Shown here: positions 38,501-52,498 of the stretch, piece by piece | Position numbering within the stretch: the stretch's first letter is position 1 | Layout of the letters: every line of letters begins with the position of its first letter | Assembly: GCA_036877525.1 (NCBI GenBank) | Contig: JAZGTH010000031.1 | Coordinates: 5,250,501-5,314,500, forward strand | DNA from: Chromobotia macracanthus | Lineage: Eukaryota > Chordata > Actinopteri > Cypriniformes > Botiidae | DNA: 64,000 nucleotides | Reading direction: 5' to 3' | The notes under the pieces: generated by a model | Database searches by the model: none | The model's input: the letters and a program-made list of their open reading frames with translations, nothing else | What the model was told of the DNA's origin: nothing | Translations under genes and position numbers: made by a program

Positions 38501-38677
38501 CTGCCCAACACTGTTCTTGGAAAAATCTGGAAGCTTGCTGATGTGGATAAAGATGGCTTCCTGGATGACGAGGAGTTTGCCCTGGCTAACCATCTCATCA
38601 AAGTTAAACTGGAGGGTCATGAGTTACCTGCTGACCTTCCTGATCACCTTGTGCCTCCTTCTAAACGAGGACAATAA
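26532..38677 (+). CDS. ehd1: EH-domain protein 1, dynamin-like endocytic recycling ATPase
   Basis: Five coding exons: 26532-26932, 30360-30457, 36714-37126, 37792-37956 and 38156-38677. They total 1599 nt, 532 aa (human EHD1 534). Order of parts: N-terminal MFSWANKNGKKKDPELFQ; P-loop GQYSTGKT at residues 64-71; DTPG at 152-155; NKAD at 218-221; helical region with KKEMPNMFGKENKKKEL; linker with GPFGHGYGEGAGEGID; C-terminal EH domain with Trp 484 of the NPF-binding pocket and an EF-hand loop DVDKDGFLDDEE at 488-499; end VPPSKRGQ. EHDs bind ATP, form rings on tubular membranes and return cargo from recycling endosomes to the surface. The HNF-like N terminus and the PSKR ending favour EHD1 over EHD3, and linkage to the other 11q13 genes agrees. 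Zebrafish has two ehd1 genes, so the a/b suffix is left open. The start is at 26532; an upstream in-frame TTG at 26511 is not used. Intact. Confidence 0.95.
26933..30359 (+). other. ehd1: ehd1 intron 1
   Basis: 3.4 kb between GTGAGA donor and TTTACAG acceptor. AT-rich, with a T-run at about 28916-28929 and no supported internal gene or RNA. Confidence 0.8.
31041..31064. repeat. (CA)n microsatellite
   Basis: About 12 CA units in ehd1 intron 2, flanked by TG-rich sequence. Confidence 0.9.
31640..31770. repeat. Palindromic ACCATGG-type repeat, third copy
   Basis: TCCATGGTAATACCATG on one side and TTCCATGGTTTTACTGTG with ATCATGGTAATG on the other, interrupted by a TTTA-rich tract. Same family as the copies at 1.6 and 5.3 kb. 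Confidence 0.45.
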
Positions 38678-40430
38678 ATAATTTAGGGAAAAATGTTATC
38701 TTTGAGCCAAATGGAAGAGAGGTTATGGATATGGGTGGAAGAGGGGTCTATAAATATAAAATAAATAAACAGAATTTGTGATATAATTAAGCAGTTAGGT
38801 ATGTGATTGCTGTGAAAAAGAGCCAAAACACCTGTTAACTTATGTCACTACAGTTTATTTTCACTATTATTTTCACATTGTTTGTTGTTAGACCAGTAGG
38901 TAGCAATCTAATCAAAAACAAGAATATAAAAATAGCACTGATTGTGCTTCTTTAAATTCATGTACAAACTTTGTGTAAATTCATGTTTAAACATACACAA
39001 TGTCAAACTGGCAGGGAGATTCCATTGTGACCAAAAATTCTGATGGCTTCACTAGAAAGCTAAGTCAAACAGATTGTTAAAATGAAAATCATCATTAAAT
39101 TGTTCTGTATCTTACATTTATGCTTCTTTTATACTTATTACTTTACTCACATTTAAAGTCATGATTTGAGAAGTGAGGTTAGTTAAGGTTAATTAAATTT
39201 CCTGAATATGTCATCCGTACTGTTGATCTTTCATCATGCTTTAGATTTGTTTGATTTAATTATAATTTGCCACAACTGTGTCAGCAGGTAAACGGTAATG
39301 TAAATGTAGAATCAATAAATAATGAATCATACATCTTGTTTAGTGCCATTGAGTTTGATCTTAAATGTATTATCAAATAGGAATTTACACTTAAGGTGCT
39401 TTCATTGCATGTGTCATTACACTTGTCCTTCTCTTTGATCCAGATTATCCAGATTCTGAACATAAGAGCTTTGGACTTAACTCTTTTTACCAATTAACCA
39501 AGCTTGTAGTCTACAATTGGTTTCATTTGGATTCTACCCACTAATTTGACCTTGTACAGTATTTCTAAATGTGAGCACTATAAAAACATATGGCAATAAC
39601 AAAACAAAAAGTTATGTTTCAACCTGGTATATTTTGTTCATCAACATATTGTGTTGATCAGTGGTGGTTCATGCTTTTGTCATTGTGTAACTATAGGAAA
39701 CAAGAACATTGGTTTCTCTGTGCCTTTTCTTGAATGCCTCAGCCTGCTAGTATGAAAAACTCTATACCCATTTTCTCCAAATGCTGTTTATATGTATTTT
39801 TTTTGGTCTAGTTTGCAATAAACTCTACAAGACTCCATTTTTTTAAATTATTTAAATATAAAAATGTCCTTGTCTGACTGATAATTAACTTTATGATGTC
39901 ACGTGACTTCTTTTTTTTTTTATAAATTCCCATAGCAAAGAATGTTTATGTACCAACAGGGCTTTATGTAAGCACATACAAATTTGTATATAATCACTAT
40001 AAATGCAGATAAGTCATAAAACTATGAACAATGCTCATTCATAATACACTGTGGAGATGGCTGATTTATCACCCATAATAAAACACTAAACTTGGGCTGT
40101 GACAGATCTTGACCTGTGAAAAGAAAAATAACTATGTATTTAGCTGAAAGTACAAACATAGTTACCTTAAATGACATTATAATGTGTTGTGCCATTGAAA
40201 GACAGCACAGTTAAGAGGTGTTGAGTTGAGTAAATGAATAATGGCGAGGAGCCTAAGAGACTCCGCAGACGCAGATAAGAAAAATCAGGGGTTAACAATA
40301 GATTTTGCATTAAAGTGGCCAGTACTTTCCGATCGTTTGGTCAAGATGTCCCAATGTAAGGAGATTTCGTGGAAACTGTGCCATGTGTACGCAAGAGGGC
40401 GTAAAATGCCCTGTAACTACTCTCTGATTT
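38678..40430. other. ehd1 3' UTR and spacer before the CXADR-like gene
   Basis: AT-rich; the first 1.1 kb is probably ehd1 3' UTR. No gene recognised. Confidence 0.6.
39817..39822 (+). terminator. ehd1: Candidate poly(A) signal of ehd1
   Basis: AATAAA in GTTTGCAATAAACTCTAC, 1.14 kb after the stop codon. AATAAA-like runs at about 38758-38768 could serve an earlier end. Confidence 0.45.
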
Positions 40431-40607
40431 ATACCTCCGGAAATCACGTGTGCAGATTCCAGCCTCAATCCACCTGCGAGAGCGGGCGGGCGGGCTTGAT
40501 GCTGCGCGAGGCTGGCGGTGGGAGAGTGAGCACGAAGCGGCACGGAATCGAGGGAAAGTTATTTTATTCTCACATTGGTTATTAAATTGAGACTTTAAAG
40601 CGGAGGA
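40431..40607 (+). promoter_or_regulatory. CpG-rich promoter / 5' UTR of the CXADR-like gene
   Basis: A short CG-rich stretch (GCGAGAGCGGGCGGGCGGGC, TGCTGCGCGAGGCTGGCGG, GCACGAAGCGGCACGG) stands out from the flanks. GGGCGGGCGGGC is a good Sp1/KLF-type box. It precedes the start codon by 50-130 bases. Confidence 0.55.
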
Positions 40608-43600
40608 ATGGATCTGAGAACGTCCTGTTTCTGTTTAATCCATGTTATTCTCCTCACAGGTAAGTTTTTACGTCTTTTTCTGAGGTCGGGATACGACACG
40701 GTTAATGGCTAGCTTATGCGTTACCCTCCCTCAAAAGTTTACAAACAGCAACCAAAACAAACTCTTTATTGTGTATTATTTTACTTCAGGGCTTTGTGAT
40801 ATATTTCAGTTTATTGTTTGTTACTATTGTAGGCTACATGTTTAAATCGTCGCCAAATATGTGGAAGTAGAAACTGGCCGACAGTATCGAGCCTCTAAAG
40901 TTCAATAACATGTAATTTCATATGTGAGATTTCTCTGAACAGAAACCAACGTTGCGACGTTTAAATAAAATGTTTAAATTAAAAGCGACATTTACATGAA
41001 TTTAAAATTTAAATTTACATTTCGAAAAAATGAATATACTTTGACTATCATAGTGAAATGATAAATGTGCCGAAGGTAACTGGCGTATTTAAATCAGTTT
41101 TTGCTCTTTATAATGTGATGATTAAGTAACTCTGGGGAGATTTGGGTTATTTTGGGCAGAGGCTGTGAAAAGTTTTAAGTGTAGAAAGCAAAATGGGAAA
41201 GCGCTAAATGTCGTTTTGTCCTCGTACTGTTATATCACGTTGAAGAAATGTGTTTGTGTTTATTAACCAGTTTTCTTTAGATAGTTAGTTATTATTTATG
41301 TAGTTATAATTATGATTTAACACACTGATGAAATAGTAGAATTTGTGTTATTTTAATCTGAATCTTACGACAATAATGGGCAGGCCTGTACACAGTTTGT
41401 GTCGCTGTTTTGTATATAAAAGACATGAAGGCTTTTTACGCTGTTGTTTAACCTGATTTGCTTGTTACTTTAGTGTGTTTTCATGGGTCTGTTAATAATA
41501 AATTTAATTAAAGTGTTTAATTTTGTTTAGTTGCCAGTCAACAAAGCAGGCTTACACATCTTAAAGCCTTCAAGAGGGGCTTCTTTCATCCTACCATCTG
41601 CCAATGGAAGCACCACTTGTAACACCCCCCTCCTCTTTTTCGGAAAACAGCTTTACATGTCTGAAACTGAGGTTGCTTATTATCCTGTCTTATTATCCAG
41701 ATATTGACCAGTCCTTTGCGTAGAAGACATGCGGAGGAAAACAGTTTTTTAGTTTTGGGGGTGGGGGTAAGCAGTATTCTTATCTCCAGCTGAAATTGAT
41801 TGCTTCTGAGAGAGGCACATGCTGAGTTTGATACATTAACTGTTTAATAGAGCGCTCACCGGCTGGTGGATCGTTTGTGGTTGTTGGAAAGCATTTTACA
41901 TATTTATTATTTGGAGAAAAGGATAAGATAATTGTTAGAACATGAATCGGCCACTTCCTCCCTGTTTATTTCTCTGGAATTACACCTGAAACTACATAGT
42001 ATGGTATTGCAGGTATGAGTTTGTACAGCTGCGGTCAAAGGTAACCATTAGAGGAAGAGATTGTGTAGCAGTCAAGCAAGCACACGTAAAAACATAAACT
42101 AAAATGCTAGAGATAAAGTGGCATGGTTAAGGCAATGCCTTTCCAGGCCACTGGTTACTGATAAACTAGAGTCTAACGATAATGAGCTTTGTGCAGACAC
42201 TGCTTTTTAAACAAATGTCTTCCAGCGTAATGAGGAATGGCATTAACTATGTGTTTATGTGGGATGTAGTCCTCTGCTGTGTTAGCTTAGCACAAACTGA
42301 TTACCATCACAATGGTGAGACATTCTTGTGCTTGCATCCCTCTTCACAGACAGGAATATCATTTTGTGCTGGCCTGCAATGCTGTTTCTCATTCATGTTT
42401 TTTCTTATGCTTTTCTTATAGCACAATATTATTTAAGATTATTTATACGGAGAAATGAGGGGTGCATGGCATGTCTTATTTTATACATTTTTTGCTGATT
42501 TAATTTACAGATTAAGCATTAATTTCTTCACCTATTTCAGTATTAATTAGCAGTTTAGCTTTTGTATTGAAATAAGCAGTTGTTTTGTTTGAATGAGCCG
42601 TCAGCCTCCACAAACTTTAAAAACACAAAGTATAAACTGAAATTTCAAAATAGATTTTGAACAAAATTGCCCACGGGCTTTTCTCAGGTTTTAGACAACC
42701 TGATGTCTTTACTGTCTAGTCCTGTTGTCTGTGGTGGATTCCCTGTTCTGTCCTATACTCCCTGGTGTCCATTAAAGACATATTCCCAATAATACACTCC
42801 ATAGACTCTGACAGCCTTGTCCCTTCGCTTAGACATTAGGCAGATGCTGTCAGACATCTCTGGGCAGTCAGCACTTTTATTTTGGTCCTGTGTGCGTGTA
42901 CGTGTGTAAGCTCATTCATGTCTTGCCTGTGTTGTAGTATGCACTCAACTCCTCAATGTAATCTGGTTCTCCTTTCTAAAGTCTGACTCACGCTTGTTTT
43001 CAAAAGCCATTAAAAGCTGCAGGACCTTCCCATTCACAAGTGATTGAGTGTAGAGTCTTGTTTAAACCCGGTTTGAGGTCAGTGTACTGGTCTGAAAATC
43101 TCCTCAACCCAGAGCAGACCAGTGATGTAGTTACCTGATAAGCCTACCTACTCTGGAGACCCTACTTGGAGACAGTTGCTAAGAGACCTATGGCACGCAG
43201 CCGCACAGGTCCTTGAAATGTGATTGTAGTGGAACAGAGGAAAGAGGTAGACCTAATCGAAAAATAAAATGATAAATAAGTATTGCATGCGAATTGTCAA
43301 GGAAACAAATGCAGTTTGGTTGTGCACATCAATGCATTTGATCATTTAAAATGATTGCTTTATTGTGGATTTTAGTGTATTATTTCTATTTTTAACTTTC
43401 AGTCAGTATGATATTTGCTGTAACTGTAATGTTATGAGCTCTCTGAAAATGGTGTAGAGGTTTCTGTAGACACTAAGTCAAGGTTCATGTTCCGTTCCAC
43501 CAGAACGGTTTATTAATAAACAAGGACTTGCAACATTATGGCTTGAGTCATTTTCTCTTCACAGCGACACTCTGAAAGTTTGAAGAATTTATTTTTTTCT

Positions 43601-44617
43601 AAGCTAATTGCTTTGCTTTCAAATAGAGCAGAAATAGTTTGACATGTTAGCGAGGGAGAAAAAGATGGATGAGAAAGTAAGCTGGAAGGCATGCTGTGAG
43701 GCAATGAGATATTTATTTGAGATACCCAGAGATTTGTCTTTGTCTAATCTAAAGAGAGACAAGCTGCTGAGTTATGGCCTCAGGCCAACATAGACTCTAC
43801 TCTGTTCTGCAGCAGTGCTGTCTTCTCAAACCAGCATAACCTTTCTAAATGAAAACTCAATATATGTCACCTCACCTGCAACTAAAAGCCCTGCATCTTG
43901 CTCTCTCTGTACCTAGCTTTTTGGTCTCTCAGTACTCCATGTCTCCTGGTGCTGTCCTTTTGAATAAGGGACTCAGCTTTACAGTAGGATCACACTGTAG
44001 GTGCCTGTGTTTGTGTTGTATGTGGCTGATGTATGCCCTCCATCTAACAGAGAGGACAAGCTACCAGTATGAATATTCAGGCCCTTGCCTCTTAAATGTT
44101 TTAGCATGCGAGACTTGCACCTGAGATGGCAGGCGACGCCTACTCCTATTACTTTACAACCCTCTCGTCCTGAGTGCCAAGCTGTACCTCCCTCCCTTAC
44201 TCTCTTGCTTATTTTCATTCCCTTCTTTTTCAATTTGGAGGGTAAGTGGGCCATTAAGGCGGGCCGATCACGTTCCATTAGACCTGGTGATAATGATAAA
44301 TAACCAAGGTTGTAAGGGTTTTTCGGTCACTCTAGTTTCAATTGGAGACTTGCTATGCATGCAGGGATCATCACTCACACCCTCTGAAATAGAACTTTGC
44401 CACATCGAGGAGGAGAGTAGAAACAGAGATTTGAACTGAAGGAGCAGAGGTTAAAGTCATGGATAAATGTATGAGTGGGAGTTTAGAAGAAGGAAAAGTG
44501 ATCATTGTAAGACCATCATGTGAGACGGGAGAGGAAATGAAAGGGATAATGGAACACAGTGGAATCGTATTTCAGAGGCATTTGGCAGGGTTGAGGGTTA
44601 AGTATGTAAAGGCTGGT

Positions 44618-44652
<35 letters not shown>

Positions 44653-47600
44653 GTATGTGTGTATCACTTTGAAGCTCAAATCATAGCCAAGCAGACCTTG
44701 GATGAGATTTTGCACTCCCTTCTCCAACTGTTCTTATAAACTCTGCATAAACACAAGGTCATGGAACCTCTTTCTTACTCTCTCTCCATCTGTCACACAT
44801 CAGTTTACAGGCCCTGCTTGTTTTTCTGCAGTGATAAAGAGGACCTGTAGTGCATCCATCATTACGTTCCTGGACTCACCTCTTGGTAATGGTTGTATGC
44901 CATAATGAATATTAATGCAGGCACATGACTAATAAAATAGCATTTGTTTGTCAGGCAGAAATGGCTCAATTAGATATTATGACACTTAGATTGAAGGAGT
45001 CATGCTCTTTATTTCTTGCCTTTGAGTGCTGCTTTTGACCCTTATGGTATTAAGTTTTTGAGCTGTGGTTAGTCCGTCCATGTGTCTCATCCATGATCAC
45101 TTTCATGTGTTGCTTGCTAAGAGTGGCATAGATTCATTGTGGCAGCACAGTACTGAAAGGTCTGGCAGGGGAATCACTAAAGAAAGTCTTTAAGTAACAT
45201 GCATGTGATTGAAAGATTTGTGTATTAGTCTTTGGTAAGTAAGTGCAGCATTAGTTTAACAGCAGCTGTATGTGTGTGTGTGTATGCCTGCCAGCCTGAG
45301 ATTGGTTTGTCTCTGTGTAAATGTAGTTTATACATTTAAATGTATACATGTGCAGTCACATTGTGTTTGTGTGTGAGCCTTCACTATGAATCAGTCATCG
45401 CCAAGGCTTTTTATTCCGGCAGGTGTTTTTGGTAGTCAGGAGATTCATACCTGCCAGCACTGTTCTATGTATCTCTTCTGTGCTCACACACATTCTCCTT
45501 GCTGGAAAAATAAAGTCCAGTATCAGTCTGATTAAGGTTTAGGTGAAGCACACAAACCAAACATTGGCACGGTACCTAAGCACTTCAGATTACCCTTTTA
45601 AAACTACCTGCATTCTCCAAGTCTTAGGCAAGCTTATGAAGTTATATAGCTAAACATTGTAGATCTTAAAGCTGGGCCACAGAAGTAAGATTCTGGCACT
45701 TGTGTTAAGGTTCTATAGCTGAACTCTTAATTGGGGATTTTATTCTCTTTATAAAATAATGTGCTGCCATATTGTCACACCTAAAGTTTTAGGATGTGCT
45801 TAGAGGCCCTGGCCATGACAGAAGTGTTACGCTGCAAAGCACAAATGCTGAAAGCCATTCAAGTAGGAAAGGCAGGGATGGAGGAAAGCCTTAGGGATGA
45901 AGGTGAAAGGGAGAAAATATGAAAAGGAGGGCATAAAGCAGCTGTTGTCGAAGCCTATTTTAGCCTCTTTATCTCATTGAGAAACATTGCGCATTATGGT
46001 CTCACATCAAACATTAGAGAAAAATACATTTGCATAGACTGGAAAAGTAAAAAAAAAAATAAACGGTTGTCCTTGCCTGATTTCATCCCTGTAATACGCA
46101 AACACACATGCCTCTGGCATTAACATTCAAGTCAACCTCACTCTAATGTTAAGGCAAATTGTAATCTGTTACTACATATGTAAATGACCCCGTGTGCTGG
46201 AAAAGTGATTTGCTTTCCCTTGGTAATCATTAGTATGCGCAATTGCCTTTATGTTCCGTTTTCTCTGCATGAGACAGGATTTGTATTCCAATCTGTACAT
46301 GTAGCCTGCAGTGCTAACACACAATATTTTACAAATAACCTCTTTGGACTAGCTTTGGCCTAATCAATGAACTAGCTCTGTCTTTTCGAAGCAAACTGGT
46401 TCATTATACTTTAATTATAATTTCCTGTGTTCTGCTTCTAGAGATATGATGAGACACAGAAACAGCTCAGAATGTAAATGAGTTTGAACAGTTTAAGCAA
46501 ATCAAGAAGTTTGCAGTGAATTTCATTGCAAATGTTCGAGTTTCTCATGTCATGTTAGGAAGCAAAACATCCGCAAGGTGCATCTGCAGTGTATAACCTT
46601 CAGTGGCCTTTAGTGTCAACTCTGAGTTTGACTCTGCATGTGTTCATGTGACCTGACCTTTGTTGTTTTCATCAGCAGAGCTTTGGAGTTAGGTGTTAAA
46701 GGGAAAGTTCACCCAAAAATTAAAGTTGTTTATGCTCAAGTCAGGGCAAACCTATATGGCTTTGTCTTCTGTGAAACACAATGAGAAATTGAGGAATGCC
46801 ATTTTTCCACACAATGAAAGTAAATGGTGAACGAGGCTGTTAATCACTAACTCTCAGCTTGACGTTTCCTTTGGTTTTCCATGTAAACATGGTGTCATTT
46901 GGGTTTGGATCATGACTGAGTAAATTATTGATTTTTGGTTCCTCAAGGATCTTGTATCAGTATATTTGTTGTAGATGATGGTCAGCCGTAGTGTGATGGT
47001 TGATATAATCGCTTAATTTAGTCACTCATAGTGGCTTTGGCACTGAAGTAAAACTGTTGATGATGATCTGATAAGAGGATTTTATTTGTATTTGATTCAT
47101 GCCAGATTTTTCTTTAGATACCAAATGTCTTTTCTGTGCTGTTTAGAAACAATCCCAGTGGGAACAACTTTTTTTTTCCACCTGAAATAATGTGAAATAC
47201 AGTTGTCTAGCTGGCAAATTTTCTAAATTAGCCTGCAGTTGGCAGGTATGTTGAAAAGTTAATTTTTGAGCCATTAGCACGAATGTCAAACATTTAATTT
47301 TAGGCTGCTTGTGCAGGTTTATATCTAGCATATGCCACAACATTAAATTCAGAGCAGCAAACAAAGCTAATACTCATTAAAGTGGGAGGAACAATTGCGT
47401 TTAAATGAAAGAGACTATAGAGATAAAGATGTTGATGCAGGGAGAAAATTAAAGATACAGAGAATAATAAGATACAGATGAATGTAATTGATAGCAGATC
47501 ACACAGTTTCCCTGGAGACTGCCTCTGTGCTTTCATGGTATTTGACCAAACATAACGTTTGAAGTGGAATTTGTGTTGTGACAATAAAACGCATTTCGCT

Positions 47601-50600
47601 CATGCAGTAATGATAATGTGACTCCTGCACACAGAAGGCTTCATTTACAGTTAACCTGCTGTAAAATGTGTAAAGACAACAAAGTGCAAGTATGCTTGGT
47701 CAAAGTGTTTTGCTACTGTAAATGTTCTAATGAAAAACATGTTTTGAGTGTCTTAATGGATTCATGTTTAATTCATGGCAACATCACAAGGTCATCTCAC
47801 TCTTTGCCTGCTCGCTGTTTATTATATCTCCAGAGTGTGTCGAGTGGGTCTTCTTTGCCACCTCAGTGCTGGTACATCATTGTCTTTATCCCCCTCCCCC
47901 TTTTCATTATGTGTAGAGATGCATTTAAACTGCACTAGGTGTTTCTGTAATCCTCAGATTTACTTTGCATGACGTGTACTCGGCTGACACACATACAAAC
48001 ACATTTGAAATGTTCTTTTAGCAGCTGCACGGAGGCATATTTCACCTTTTCTAAAATCATAATTTTGACATTTTGCCATGTTATAGTTTATAGCGCTTAT
48101 GAAGATTTGACATTTACCTCCACACATGTGAAGGCTCCTGACAAACTGGAAAACTTGTTTAACTGTTTGTAGGTTTTGCTAAAAAAGCAGTCTACTCTTG
48201 GGCATTCTGAATCAACAAATTTTGAATTGTGAGTTTCTCACAGGATATTTTATGTTGTTGTCAGAATGTAATGTCCCACTTTCTTTACTGGTATAAATAT
48301 AGAATTTAAATAGAATATAAGATTATAAATACCCTCAGCAACCATAGAAACACCCTCACCTGCACTGCTGTCTGCAGAATCCACCTAATGTTAAACAGCA
48401 AGCTTTGCAAACTGTTTTTCATTCAGACTGCAGAATTAAATGACTGCTTTGTAGGGCTCTCGGTTGCAGTGTCAAATCATCCATCTGAACGTCAGGTTTG
48501 ATTTCTGAATGACTGAATTTATCAGATTGGTTTGTCATTTTATAGTGTTCTGGCATGTCAGTTTTTTGCAAAGCCATACCATTGCTCTGCATGAGTTATT
48601 TATTCAATACATTTTGTGTGGATTTGAATGGAAGATTAATATTGAGTTTTTTCCACACTTGTACCTGTTGAAGGTTAGAAAGATTTCATATGAAATCTGC
48701 CTTATGGGTTCAGCATGTTTTCAGTGTTCAGTGTATTTTAGTGCTTTACTGATGAACCCCTTTAACTTGTATTAAATAAGATGTTGCTTGGTGTCCACAT
48801 TTTAGAAAGAGAACTTTCAGGCCTGTCTTCTGGCTCTGAACACCGGCTCTTTCTAATTCTTTGTGGTTCCTTGCTGAGGGAGAAAGCCTGTTAGCTGAGA
48901 TCAGACACTTTCATTGAGATTACTGAGCTGAGCTGCCTGTCTGACCCTGACTGATCTTTAAGATGAGAGACAGCGGTCTGTCTGTTTGACCACTCCTGGC
49001 AGATCTCATACTTTTGTTTGTTTGTTTGTGTGTGCATATGAGCATACAAATTGTGTGAGCTTATTGGCTTCTGGGGCACAAATGGGTATTGGTTATAAAG
49101 TCAAATGGCTTTGTAGAATTATTTTTTGTGTTTTTGTTTAGAAATAGATCCGTAACTACTGTAGGGTTAAGTGTGTGTTTTAGGGTGTTAATAGCTCCTT
49201 AGATTAGAATTTTATTTGATTAATGTTAAGGTCCTTGCCTGATAACATTCTTATCATTAATTTTTTACAGTGTTCAACATCTTTTAATCTCAAGCGCAAT
49301 CTCGAGTCTAAACAATTTTTAGGGTGTAATATTTGACTGTGAAAAAGGTCGTCTGTGTGTTTTCTGCTCTGGTGAATGTGGCTTTGTTAAACAAGCTTGT
49401 CTAGGTGTGATCTAAATGTTAGTGCTGATGTGAGCCAGAATTTACCCAGCAGGCTTCCACTGCTATACTGACCTCATGTTCCCCTCCAAACCACCAGCAC
49501 AATCAAATGCTGTTTTAACATAACATAAAATGGATTTTTTTGTTACAAAAAGCATTAAAATGTTACTGCCAGATATACTGTTGGAATTTAAAATGAGTGT
49601 CAGATTTGAAGGTTGTCAATTACTGGGGTTTATATGGATCTCCACTGCTGTTGTCTATGGTTTATCTTTTGATTTATTATTATTGATGGGTGGTATGTGT
49701 AAGATGGCATACTGTTAAAAGAAATGCTGAGAAATGGTTTATAAACACAGGCATATATAAATTGTTGCATGTGTAGTGGCTGCAGTCTTCCAACTATTGT
49801 CATTTTGCTTATTATTGTGTTTGCCAAAAAGATAAGGTTTATAGTTCAGAGTGAAGGCAAAGTGAATTTCATGCACTAAGGTGTAAGCCACAGCTTGATT
49901 GCTCCGTTGCCTATTGGATGTTGAGGCACACTCAGATTCTGTGTGTGTGTTTGGTGTCACACTGTGTGCCTGTGCCTTAAAACATACTTGTGTAATGTGT
50001 TCAGTTTTAAAGCACACTTCAGATGTTTTGTTTTTCAGTTTGCTGCTATGCTAAATCACATTTAAATCACAACCAGTGCCACTATTTGATTTGACCATTT
50101 TTATCTTTACAGTCCAGATGCACACAGACAGTCTCTGCTGATAAGTGTCATTTTTATAAGACAACCCAGAAAGTGCTAAACATGTCTGTATTTCGTCTTA
50201 TCATTTGTGTTTTATCACCATTGGTCTGGTAGACTTTGTTCACTAAACAGTCAAGTTTCATGGACTTATCAAAAGAATTTGTTTTGTGGGAGTGACATTA
50301 GCTTTAAGGTTTGACATTTAGAGAGAGAAAGGGGGTCTTTCTGTCTCTTTCCTCTGTCTTCCTCCTCAGTAATAAACCATGACAGCCTTGCTGAGCCTGG
50401 GGGAGCAGCATACACAGAGGTGTGCTCAACACACCTGCTGGTTTGTTGTGTGTGTGTGTGTGTAACACGTGAGAACCTGCTCGTTGTATGGAAAATGTTC
50501 ACAGCAGTGATGTGGTCCATACAGATTGTCCCATGACACAGTGCGTGTTACCAGCAGGGCTGTGTGTGATCTGATAGTGCTCTCACCTCACGCTGCAAGT

Positions 50601-52449
50601 AACTAAAATCGTATCTTTACTGCCCTGCTGTTCAGCATCCTTCCACACAGAACACAAGAATAGCTGAAACCTGTATGTTGTTGCCAAATAGGTTGAGTCC
50701 AGACAGAACTACAGCTCTGTAACTTGAAGCAAAACAAAAATGATCTTTAACTCAGCCTGTCCAAACACACATTACCTACTTGATGTGTAATACAATAGGC
50801 CAATTTATTGGCCAGATTTTTTTTTTTATTGCTAATAGCAGTTGATTTATTGGGCTCCATACTTTAGCGTCAGTACTGTGGTGATAAGGACACTGTGCCT
50901 GTTTAGACTGAGGGCAGTAATTGACAATGTCAGTTGTCTATTGTCAAGTGCTGTTGATTGACACCAACACAAATTTGATCACATTCACTGTTTGCCAGGC
51001 TCCCAGGAAAGCTGTTATTGGAAATACAATATTCTGTAATCGGACATAAAATGCTTTCGCAGGGGGCTTTAGGGTGACAGAATGTGTAGTTGCTGCATCT
51101 GGAAAAAAAAATCATTTTAGTCCTAAACTAAACTCTTTGTCTGTGAAATAATTGTTTCCACATTTCCTTTTGTCTGTAAAGTAATTCATACTTTTGTTGC
51201 CCTGGGGGAGTTTTTAAGTGAGTTGCATGTATCCTGGGGATCATCTGCTGGTTCTGTGAGGAAATCTATATATAGATAGTCTCATTATCTGCCTCCAGTC
51301 ATCCCCAAACTTACTTTTCCAGACAAATGCTCTCTAGCACACAAACGAATGTGCATCTGTGTTTTAGGACGCATTCTGTCAGACTGCTGTCCACACCATG
51401 AGCTTGTATACTAGTCAAAAGGGCAAAGTTGCTTATGCATGTTTTAACATTTAGTTTAATATATTCAACATGAGGTTAGAAAATAAGTAGAATTGTAGTT
51501 TGGACAGTTTTTTTTGTCAATTGTTTTAGAAATTACACAAAAGGTCCTTTTGCTAGTAAACTTAAATAACTACAGTAACTACTTGTTTTGTACTTTTTGT
51601 TTTGTACTATTTTGGCGAATACACAGATGTTTCAGTCAGATGTCACTGGAGGTGGTGTAATGTTTCTGCTGCTGTTGTCATAGCAGCAGGTTGACCCCTG
51701 TGGTAACCTAAAGAGATGCTTCTCCCTTACATCAGGACTCTCTGTTTAGTGTGTCTGCTTGCATGCTTCTGAATTTTTACATAACCCAAACACCCAAAAT
51801 GCTGACTATTGGACTGTGACAACAAGCAGGGCAGTGTTTGTGCATGCAAGCATATGTTGCCATTTTGAAATTGATAATTATCTAATTTGTAATTGCAGTG
51901 TTTTTTTTCGGTGGCTTTATGTGTGCATGCATGGCTAATTTAATTGGACACAGTTATTAATAGGCCTAATTATTACTTTGTTACAAAAATTAAACTGCAC
52001 ACACAGATATTGTGTGATTAGTGATCTGCCTCATGCTCCATTTAGAACATTTTGTTCGTATCAGCTCATACAAATAACGCACATACTGTACTCGCACACT
52101 TCTTATCCAAGTGTTATTATAGAGAGAGAGTTTGATGTTTTCTCTATAAAGCCTTAAAGGCCGTCTCTATGGGTAAGGAAAGAGGAGTCGTCCGCTATGT
52201 TTCTTCATGCACTGCTCACAGTTTTCCAAAAATAACTTCTCTTTAAGCGCATGATCATTAAATAAACATCATAGATTTTTTTCTGAGTACATTATTTTCA
52301 GTGTTGTGTTCAGTGGAATTAAAGTGTCGAGATGTGCCTGGAATCTTTCTAGGAAACTTTCTAGAATTCCCTGGAATGGTGTTCAGCTCTGAATGAGAGC
52401 AATACTCACTCACTGAATTTGTCTTTGTCTTTTTTCCTTTTTCTTCCTG

Positions 52450-52498
<49 letters not shown>

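Noticed and set aside
38129..38620. 163-codon minus-strand frame
   Set aside because: Antisense shadow of the last ehd1 exon.
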